NCBI GenBank assembly: GCA_001939145.1
Contig: LSRX01000535.1
Span: 1-64,000, forward strand
DNA from: Symbiodinium microadriaticum
Lineage: Eukaryota; Sar; Dinophyceae; Suessiales; Symbiodiniaceae
Direction: 5' to 3'
Length of the DNA: 64,000 nucleotides
Positions within the stretch are counted from its first letter, which is position 1. Every line of letters begins with the position of its first letter. A program made the translations under genes and the position numbers. This document shows positions 56,037 through 64,000 of the stretch, one piece after another. Below the pieces are notes generated by a model. That model did no database searches, was not told the DNA's origin, and saw nothing but the letters and a program-made list of their open reading frames with translations.

Positions 56037-56809
56037 CACCATCTGTACCTGTACGTCGTTGCGCTCAACCCATAATATGGTTGAGTCTAAGCAATTTGCC
56101 CCTAAGTATGAGCAGTACGAGTGCCATTCCTACAGGGTCTACAGTAGCTCCGAGGTGCCTGCGCCCGATAGCGCTGCTTCTATGTTGAACGGCGCGTGAG
56201 TAGCCTCAAGCGCACACTCCCTGCTAATCGCGCTATGTGCTGGCGGTACTGAGCGGTGACTGTGTGCCTACCAATTCTTTGACTGCTCGCAAACCCGTCT
56301 ATGCTGCCATCCTGTCAACGCCGCCGGCACGCTTCGGCAGGAGACAGCAAAAGCGGGTCCGTCTTCGCCACGGTCGCCGTGTTCAGAGTCCAGTGTGGCA
56401 ACGGCCTGGGCCTATCGTGATGGGGGTGTTTATAGGGGAACACTGGTGGAAGAGGCCGTCAGTGTACCTAACTGCAGACTAGCCAACCAGAAGCCAAGCG
56501 CCGCACTCGACCGAGGGCTAAGTTTGTGATCCTGCGGACTCCTAGCTGCCCTTCTGAGTGCACTGACGTGATCGGCAGTCGTTTGGAGCCCAAGGCGAGT
56601 ACGATCAGCTGTGAGGCCAGTGACATCGACCATGGCCATTGCGCTGTTCTGCACATGGGTCGTGCAAGCAGTCTCTCCACTTTAGGAATCTACGTGCAAC
56701 TCAGTCATGTCTGAGCTCAAGATGTGATTAGGAGGTATCCGCTAACTTTGTCCCGAGGACACAGACAGCTCCAGAAACAGAGAAAATTGGCTTGCAGGTT
56801 TCGTCTTAG

Positions 56810-58009
56810 CATGCACAGTTCAAGCAATGATGCTGCTGCCCTAGCGCAAGCGCTGGCAGAAATAGCGCAGGACTTTGCATGTCATGATTGTCGGTTGCAT
56901 GCTGACACATGATGCTACGGCTACGGACACTGTTAGAGCAAGCAGAAGCTTTGGTCTTGGAACAATCAGGCGACGCCGAACCTGACAAGGCATTGGAAAC
57001 CGGTAAAGGAGCACTGGAAGTTGAGACGTGGCCTCGTGTGCTTCTTCCCAGTTTTTTGCATCCCCAGCCTACCAGCATGCAGCCTTTCGAGTGTAAGTGT
57101 AGCCATCCAAGCAACGGCATTGTCTATTGCCCTACGTTGATGTCTGAAGATTTTGTGCGATGTTTTCATGTTAAGCCGTTGAATTAACCACAAGTCTACG
57201 CTTGGCGCAGAAGGAGGATCCGGTTGGAGCTGCCAGCCTTTTGGGATTGCCTTCTGACAGATCGTCGTTGGCTGCGACTGCAGCCGGCTATGGCAGTCAA
57301 CCAAAGGCCGCGCAACAGCTGACAGCTGGCATGGCTGCTAACTGTTGTACTTCGGATGTTGCTTCATGTACAATGATACAGATCAGCGCTCGGTTGCCCG
57401 TCATGCTGCAGATGAGCGATCGAGAGAGAGAGAGAGAGAGAGAGATGGGGCTCCCACTTTCCCTTGTCTGTGCTGAAGAAGAGATGGGGCTCCGCAACAG
57501 TCGGGGGCGCCAACGGCGCGCGGGCAGAGGGGGAAACCTCTCTGCCCCTAGCCTTGCCGAAAGAAAGAGATGGGGGCCTCCAGTGAGTCCGAAACAACAA
57601 ATTTCAAACCGAACTCGGACACAGGCGTAGCGCAGCGCTGTGCACAGGGGCCGCAGGGTTTTTCCCCTGTACCCCACGCGCCCTGCAAGCAAGCAAGCAA
57701 GCAAGCAAGCAATGGGGCCAATGTTGCCGCGCAGAATCAGAATCAAGAAGAGCCATCCTCTCAATATGGGAGCATGGGATGTGACGGCTGGCACGGTACA
57801 AATTTCGAAGACGCTTTAGTTGCCTGCACACATTCTTCTAAACATGTTTCTCCACACGAAGAGGGCAATTGAGCCCGGTTGGAACGATTTCTCGGCAACG
57901 CATGGATTGTCTACACCATCTTTACGCTCCTGGTGTTACTGCTTGCGTTCGTGGTAGTTCCGGCAGTGCCTCGTGTGATGCCTGCCTTCACAGCAAACTG
58001 AGACTGCGC
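56810..58009 (+). CDS. Unidentified multi-exon gene ending in a membrane anchor
   Basis: Possible exons: about 56810-56880 (NDAAALAQALAEIAQDFACH), about 56911-57030 (LLEQAEALVLEQSGDAEPDK), about 57212-57330 (EDPVGAASLLGLPSDRSSLA) and about 57880-58006. The last reads RLERFLGNAWIVYTIFTLLV and continues hydrophobic (LLLAFVVVPAVP) to a stop, a single transmembrane helix ~20 residues from the C-terminus. If these belong together, the product would be a tail-anchored membrane protein with a helical cytosolic part. The exons were not joined by phase, and a GA repeat and low-complexity sequence lie between the third and fourth. No family was recognised. Confidence 0.35.
57420..57444. repeat. GA dinucleotide repeat
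   Basis: About twelve GA units directly followed by ATGGGGCTCC. Confidence 0.95.
57682..57712. repeat. CAAG tetranucleotide repeat
   Basis: Seven CAAG units between GCCCTG and AATGGGG. Confidence 0.95.
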
Positions 58010-58840
58010 ATGCTGGTGTGAACTTGTTTTTCACGGGCATTGCTCAAGAACATGTACTGGGCCAGAGCATCAGTAGCTTGTTTTGGTGAGAGGAGGCATC
58101 CGCAAGAACGTGCCGCTGGATGCTGCAATAAATGTTAGCCCTAACAATCTTTGATGCATCTCTAATGTAAACTGTAATCAGCACAGATGCCGCCAGAGTG
58201 CTCATGCAAACCTTCAACAGAAACCAGGTTCCCCTCTTCCCCTTGTTGGCCCTTTGAAAGAACCCAAAAGAGATTGGGGTAGATCAAGGCCCCGGGTCAC
58301 CGGTTGGGCGGGCCGAGGCCCATGAGGCTACTACCTTCAAGCAGTAGGTCAATCGGGAGGCCTACCCATATGGTTTGTCACCACTTGTTTTCCTATTCCG
58401 ACCGTGCCTCGGGTTCTTGCTGCCCTGCTGGCGGTGGTGGTGGTCGTCGTCGTAGTAGCAGTAGCAGCGCAGCCGGAGTACAGTAGGAAGACTAGCAGCA
58501 GCAGTAGCAGTAGCAGCAGATTAGGAGTACGGTAGGAGGAAGAGTAGCAGCAGTGGTAGTGGTAAGGTACCAGTGGTAGTGACTGGTAGTGGTGGTGACC
58601 CCCCCTACCAACTACACTCCGTCATGGTCGTCAACATCATCATCACCAACATCACGAAACCTCAAACACATTTCATCACCAACATCACCCAACCTCAAAA
58701 TACGCATACTCCAGAAGTAGGGGTTCAGATTATGTAAGAAAGTCCGACATGACGAAAGTACTGTAAATACCGAGTAAAACGGCTCTTGTGGTGGTACTGT
58801 TGGGTGTGTTTGCGTAACATTGTCGTCAACATCCCCCCCC
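58010..58840. other. No gene; AGC/AGT triplets
   Basis: Short AGCAGT/AGTAGC runs occur at about 58430-58570, and CATCAACATCAC-type repeats at 58630-58690. No open frame with motifs was seen. Confidence 0.5.
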
Positions 58841-59581
58841 NNNNNNNNNNNNNNNNNNNNNNNNNNNNNNNNNNNNNNNNNNNNNNNNNNNNNNNNNNNN
58901 NNNNNNNNNNNNNNNNNNNNNNNNNNNNNNNNNNNNNNNNNNNNNNNNNNNNNNNNNNNNNNNNNNNNNNNNNNNNNNNNNNNNNNNNNNNNNNNNNNNN
59001 NNNNNNNNNNNNNNNNNNNNNNNNNNNNNNNNNNNNNNNNNNNNNNNNNNNNNNNNNNNNNNNNNNNNNNNNNNNNNNNNNNNNNNNNNNNNNNNNNNNN
59101 NNNNNNNNNNNNNNNNNNNNNNNNNNNNNNNNNNNNNNNNNNNNNNNNNNNNNNNNNNNNNNNNNNNNNNNNNNNNNNNNNNNNNNNNNNNNNNNNNNNN
59201 NNNNNNNNNNNNNNNNNNNNNNNNNNNNNNNNNNNNNNNNNNNNNNNNNNNNNNNNNNNNNNNNNNNNNNNNNNNNNNNNNNNNNNNNNNNNNNNNNNNN
59301 NNNNNNNNNNNNNNNNNNNNNNNNNNNNNNNNNNNNNNNNNNNNNNNNNNNNNNNNNNNNNNNNNNNNNNNNNNNNNNNNNNNNNNNNNNNNNNNNNNNN
59401 NNNNNNNNNNNNNNNNNNNNNNNNNNNNNNNNNNNNNNNNNNNNNNNNNNNNNNNNNNNNNNNNNNNNNNNNNNNNNNNNNNNNNNNNNNNNNNNNNNNN
59501 NNNNNNNNNNNNNNNNNNNNNNNNNNNNNNNNNNNNNNNNNNNNNNNNNNNNNNNNNNNNNNNNNNNNNNNNNNNNNNNNN
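58841..59581. other. Assembly gap (741 N)
   Basis: Unbroken N run, preceded by a C8 run and followed by CTA triplets. Confidence 1.
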
Positions 59582-59635
59582 ACTACTACTACGACTACTA
59601 CTACGACTACTACTACGACTACTACGACTACTACG

Positions 59636-59668
<33 letters not shown>

Positions 59669-59713
59669 GCTACTACTGCTACTGCTACTGCTACTGGCTA
59701 GTAGTAGCAGCAG

Positions 59714-59756
<43 letters not shown>

Positions 59757-59985
59757 CGTGGTGGTGGTGGTGGTGGTGGTAGTACTAGCAGCAGTGGTAT
59801 AATAATAGTAATAATAAGAATTATTATTAGTGGCAGTTGCAATCATAGTCGTAGTCGTAGCCGTAGTCGCAGTCGTCGTCGTCGTAGTAGTAGTAGTAGT
59901 AGCAGCAGCAGCAGTAGTTGTAGTAGCAGCAGCAGTAGTAGTAGTCGTGGTGGTGGTGGTGGTGGTGGTGATGGTAGTAGTACTA
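59582..59985. repeat. CTA/TAG/GTG triplet repeats
   Basis: CTACTACGA and CTA units run to about 59695. Then the strand sense switches to TAG/GTA and GTG units, with an interruption at 59800-59840 and a second TAG/CAG block to about 59985. Confidence 0.95.
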
Positions 59986-60214
59986 GTAATGGGGTGGATC
60001 GCCCTCGTTTGCCCCAGGTTGTCTTCGAACAATGTTGCAAAAGCCTGGTAGGGTCGATACTTTCGCATGCTAGCATTGTTCAACATGGCGTTACCGTTAT
60101 GATGATTTTCGGAGCAAAAAGCCCAAAATCATATTTTTATGCGAGGAAAAAGCTGTTGATTTTAACAGGGAACTGTACCGCGCCTGGATGACAGGCCAAA
60201 ACGGATGGGTTAGC

Positions 60215-60543
60215 AGCATGGATGTTGTCATGATACTGTTGTTTTGGCATTCATGCACTGGCCAATGCATGGGTTGGTAGCATGTACGTTATGATGGTTT
60301 GGTCATGGATGCACTTGTCAATGGATGTGGTTTGGGCATGACTGCACTGGCCAATGGATGCGTTGGTGTTTGGGCATGGATGCACCGGCCACTGGATCGG
60401 TTGGTGGCATGGACGTTATCGTGGTTTGGGCATGGATGCTCTGGGTTGGTAGCATGGACGTTACCATAGTTTGGGCATGGATGCACGGGCCAGTGGATGG
60501 GTTGGTAGCATGGACTTTATTCTGACTTTATCATGGTTTGGGC
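60215..60543. repeat. Degenerate minisatellite, ~40-60 bp units
   Basis: The words TTTGGGCATGGATGCAC, GGCCAATGGATG and GGTTGGTAGCATGGACGTTA recur several times in the same order with partial deletions, giving about six imperfect units. Confidence 0.85.
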
Positions 60544-60625
60544 ACGATGCGAACCTGAGCGACAAAGACAGCGGGGCAAACGAGGGTGCTCTACGCTAGT
60601 AATAAGAAGTAGCATGCGAACTAGT

Positions 60626-60880
60626 AGCAGTAGTAGTAGTAGTAGTAGTAGCAGCAGCAGCAGTAGCAGTAGCAGTAGCAGTAGCAGCAGTAGCAGTAGC
60701 AGTAGCAGTAGCAGTAGCAGTAGCAGTAGCAGTAGTAGTAGCAGTAGTAGTAGTAGTAGTAGTAGTAGTAGGAGTAGGAGTAGCAGTAGCAGCAGCAGCA
60801 GCAGTAGCAGTAGCAGTAGCAGTAGCAGTAGCAGTAGCAGTAGCAGTAGCAGTAGCAGTAGCAGTAGCAGTAGCAGTAGC

Positions 60881-60914
<34 letters not shown>
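60626..60914. repeat. TAG/CAG triplet and hexamer repeat
   Basis: TAG triplets interspersed with AGCAGT hexamers over ~290 bp. It is open in several frames (poly-Ser on +, poly-Leu on -), which is an artefact of the repeat. Confidence 0.97.
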
Positions 60915-60918
<4 letters not shown>

Positions 60919-61049
60919 ACGACATGAAGCTTCATGAAACATTCACTCGTGATTTCGCTTCGAACATTCGCATAAAGGACTTCAACCTAAGCTAATGCAG
61001 ACAAACATCACTAACATCACTGCCAAAACAGCTTGACGTTAACGTTGAC

Positions 61050-62750
61050 ATGCCAAACAAAGAACAAAACCGAGTCAGCCCGGGATTTGAAAGAGGCTAT
61101 CAAAATCAAGCATGCAGCAGGCCGCATCGCTATGCTGCCACGATATGCCAGGCGGCACCGCATAGCGTCACAGACGTGATCGCCGAGTGTGACGATTTCG
61201 ATGTCGATGTCATCTTCAATGTCGCTGTGGTCGGTAGCAGTGGTACCGGGAAGAGCTGCCTACTTCGGCGTTTCGCACAGGCCCTGGCACTAGTTTAACA
61301 GCTCTGAGCCGAGTTTGCAGGACTTGGGCAACGGAAGTGCCAGAACTCCTGTGCGGTTTGTTTAGAAAGTTGCTTGCTGGGGACTAGCCGTTCACTGCTA
61401 GAGCAGACAAGACTGGGCACGGAGGTGGCCGGGTATCCATTCGGACCGGCGATATGCGACGAGATTCGGGAGAGAAGTTTGGTCGAATCCGAAACCACCT
61501 GGCGCACCGGCCATGTGGCCAGCTAGCTATGAGATGCTTGAGTGTTCATGCACTGGAATCAGGGGCAGGGATAGATTCGGCTGAGAAATAACAGAGGTTT
61601 TGTCGAGGCGACCACAAACAGATGCCCTGTAATTTTCAACTCTTGACAAGTTTTTAGCCCGAATCCAGGTTCGATCTCGTTGGGACCCACCATGTTCCCA
61701 TTTGGGATATCTGGTCCCAGCTTTCTACCCAGGCTAACTGCAAGTAACGGTGTTTCGAGCCCACCATGCCGCAAGGACAAGAACCAGAGTCTGTGAAAAC
61801 CATTGCCTTTGGGTGTCTCAGAGTGTCAGCTGGAGAATAATTAGTCACAGTTGCCGTTCTGGCAGGGATCCTTCAATGATGAGCAACTTGGAGCTACATC
61901 GGTTCATGTCTCTGCACACCTCCTCATCACTGCTCAGTGGGTGCGCGAAATTGTTTGTAGCGTTGTAGAAGAGCAGAAGTCGGGAAGAAACCCAGAGAGG
62001 CCTCCATGCCAACCCAAAACCGGGGTGCCATTGCCTCAGCTGCTTCTGCTACGATTGCAAGTGCCTTTACTGGGACTTCCCCTCCGACTACAAACCCTAA
62101 AAATAACTAGACCCAAAGCCTGAAAAAGTCTAGGATTCCAGGGAGGAAAAAATATCTCTAGTTAGAGGTAGGATACTGGACAGGTCTATAGGGTTGACGA
62201 ATCATTGTTTGATACTGATTGATGTGGTTAGGTGGCTTGTTGTTGAGTTCGTCACGCATGAAGTTGTTCGGAAATATCGGCAATCATGTGTTTCAGCGCG
62301 ATCGTTTTGATGAAGCTCATGTGGGGGCTTGGTTCATGCGGCTGTAGCCATAGATTCCCATAATTTCCGATAGATGGAATATTCTCTTCATTTTTTGATG
62401 GTAATCCCAGACCTGCTCGTCGTGAAGCCTGCCTTGGCCGTGCCGAGTGAGCCTCGAAATAAAACGCCTTACGCCTCAAATCCAGCGAGTAGCTTGACCC
62501 CAGAACTGTTGGTTTTCCGTGAGGCGTTTCTCGGCACACTGCGTTGCAGACACGTCCTAGCTTGGCCGGAGGCAACACAATGACAACCAATGACAGCCAT
62601 GAAGACGACTCACAACGAAATGATGCCAGTGTTCCACCAAGGTACAGGCGCACGCTGGTCACGAGCTTCATCGAAAAGAAATATCGCATTCCGGGAGGCG
62701 ACGTCACTTTCCATTTGTGGGACACTCCAGGCGGACGGATGCAGTTTGCT
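61050..62750 (+). CDS. Rab-like small GTPase, N-terminal exons
   Basis: Small GTPases of this type switch between GTP and GDP forms to direct membrane traffic. The exon to 61280 contains IFNVAVVGSSGTGKSCLLRR, with the P-loop G-x4-GKS. A GC donor follows RRFAQ. The exon from 61866 (acceptor GGCAG|G) reads GSFNDEQLGATSVH, fitting the switch I region with its conserved Thr, and its phase matches. The exon at 62642-62750 reads RTLVTSFIEKKYRIPGGDVT followed by FHLWDTPGGRMQF, with the DxxG motif where Rabs usually have WDTAGQERF. The substitution of AGQ by PGG is notable because that Gln is the usual catalytic residue. Exons for the NKxD and SAK guanine-binding motifs were not found before the window end. 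The start methionine may be at 61050, but this is not certain. Confidence 0.65.
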
Positions 62751-62759
62751 GTACTTGTG

Positions 62760-64000
62760 ATCTGTCGTAATGTAAACGAGCGGAGTCCCCCCGCAGAAAA
62801 AGGAGCACTACACCAGGCCACGCGGCCGCTACCAAACCACTGCCACCGACACCGCCTCACCAACCGCACCTCACCCCCACCAACTCAAATCCCACCCCAA
62901 CAAAGCCCATCCACCTGCGGCCATCACCACGGCGAGAAGGTACGAGAAGGACAACGGCAACCACGGCCACTACAATTATCTTGTCTGGCTTTGTAGTCCT
63001 CTCTTGGAGGGGTGGCTGTTGGACGGTCAGCTGCTGGCGATACTCTGCAGTCATTCGCAAAAACTCTGTTTCATTGCATTTCATGAGTTTGCATTCTGTT
63101 CAATAATGTTTCTTGATGCGACTGGCCTGGCCTGAGCCCTAGGCCTTCGAGCCCATTCGAGCCTCCAACAGCACAATCCATCAGCGTGCTTTCAAGTGCT
63201 CTTGAAAGTCGGCCTGACTCTCGCCAGACAAGCATGATATTTTTCACAAACTTCTGACAAACTATCAACTCGAGATTTCAAGACAACCGAGTTTGTGGCA
63301 ACTTCTTGAAAGGGCTGCCCAACACAGAAACATCTTTCTGGAAGGTCAGGTGTTGGAATTGAGTGCCGGTTGAATTTCATTTACGTTTTTTTGTTTTGTG
63401 ATTGATTCTTGCCCATTGCTGTTACATGTTGACCAGTTTGGCGTTTTGAACTGTGTTGATCTTGTTTTTTTGAAGTAGGCTTCGAGTTTGTTTAAACTTT
63501 AGAAGTCGTTTACATTTGGTTTCGTGATGTTTTGGAGCTTTTGGATTTGTTGTTTTTCGCTGGTCTTGATGTGTTTGCAGTTTGTTTTTAGATGTCTCGA
63601 TGTTAGGAGGGAGTTGAAACTGCTCCGATGCTGTTTCTTGGAAAGTTGTTGGATATTTTGCATGTTTTTGGAATGTTTGGGAATTGGTTTGGAGGTTTCT
63701 CCATTTATTCCGATCCGCCTGTTCTTTTCAAGTTTGTATGTTTTTGACATTTTCTGGCAAACCTTGGACAGTTTGGAGGGCTTTGGGAGTGCGCTTTGGA
63801 TGATTGTGAGCTGTTTGATGCTCAGTGTTTTTTTTTTTCGTGGTCTGGTTGCTATCAGTCTTGCTGCCTGTTTTACCTTTCCACAATGGCTTGGCTGTTC
63901 TTTTACCTGTCCGCACTTTCTTGGCTGTTCTGGATGTGTCCACAATTTCTTCTCGCAGTCTTCCGAATTATCTTTGGTGTTATTCTGCGTTTCTGCTGGT
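62760..64000. other. 3' region without identified exons
   Basis: A CCACC-rich stretch lies at 62815-62930, followed by a T/G-rich stretch with degenerate repeats (TTGGCTGTTCT recurs near 63890 and 63920). Open frames on the - strand here are Lys/Thr/Gln-rich because of base composition and show no motifs. Remaining exons of the Rab-like gene may lie further right. Confidence 0.4.

Noticed and set aside
58786..59842. Long open frames across the second N block
   Set aside because: Same reason: N and triplet repeats.
60517..60942. Poly-Leu, poly-Ser and poly-Thr open frames of 100-140 residues
   Set aside because: They are translations of the TAG/CAG triplet array in different frames, not genes.
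1..64000. CRISPR arrays, bacterial operons or integrated virus
   Set aside because: Repeats are simple-sequence, there are no spaced palindromic repeats, and the genes have introns. No capsid, integrase or viral polymerase other than LINE reverse transcriptase was seen.

Overview
The window reads as nuclear DNA of a dinoflagellate, most likely of the Symbiodiniaceae type (inference). The evidence is as follows. A 20-base match to the dinoflagellate trans-spliced leader lies at 3046-3065. Genes are split into many small exons whose introns often begin GC or GA and whose acceptors usually read AG|G. Every gene that can be identified lies on the + strand. There is abundant non-LTR retrotransposon sequence and many microsatellites. 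Two N blocks (14782-15312 and 58841-59581) and one single N (33293) mark scaffold joins.

Layout. 0-1 kb: CTG repeats and exons of an EF-hand gene. 1.5-2.1 kb: microsatellites. 2.1-2.6 kb: remnant of a 2-oxoglutarate/Fe(II) oxygenase-like domain. 3.05-7.2 kb: a nearly full-length LINE (coiled-coil ORF1, then endonuclease plus reverse transcriptase) that starts at a spliced-leader relic and is broken by frameshifts. 7.2-9.65 kb: AT-richer DNA with degenerate repeats and no gene seen. 9.65-14.6 kb: an unrecognised block of Gln/Pro/Thr-rich and acidic coding sequence in three phase-shifted pieces, with the same unusual G5-G7 runs as the LINE. 15.6-22.9 kb: host exons, including a ZCCHC17/pNO40-like S1-domain gene (18.05-20.39 kb). 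22945-33292 and 33294-43715: two head-to-tail, essentially identical ~10.4-kb copies. Each carries SEM1/DSS1 (proteasome lid), an EF-hand/PPPDE (DeSI-type) protease gene and an IMP1 mitochondrial inner-membrane protease gene. 45.3-47.3 kb: mitochondrial ribosomal protein bL21. 47-61 kb: sparse unidentified exons, among them a basic disordered protein (54.7-56.0 kb) and a C-terminal membrane-anchor exon (57.9 kb), then long triplet repeats and a minisatellite. 61.0-62.8 kb: exons of a Rab-like GTPase.

How the genes relate. The recognised host genes are housekeeping genes for protein turnover (SEM1, DeSI-like, IMP1), mitochondrial translation (bL21m), RNA/ribosome biology (ZCCHC17-like) and vesicle traffic (Rab-like). 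Nothing in the sequence shows that they act as one pathway. They appear to be a unidirectional run of separate genes interrupted by mobile elements.

Limits. Exon joins were worked out by eye from reading phase and family resemblance. No alignment, transcript or database search was run. The duplication may be an assembly artefact.
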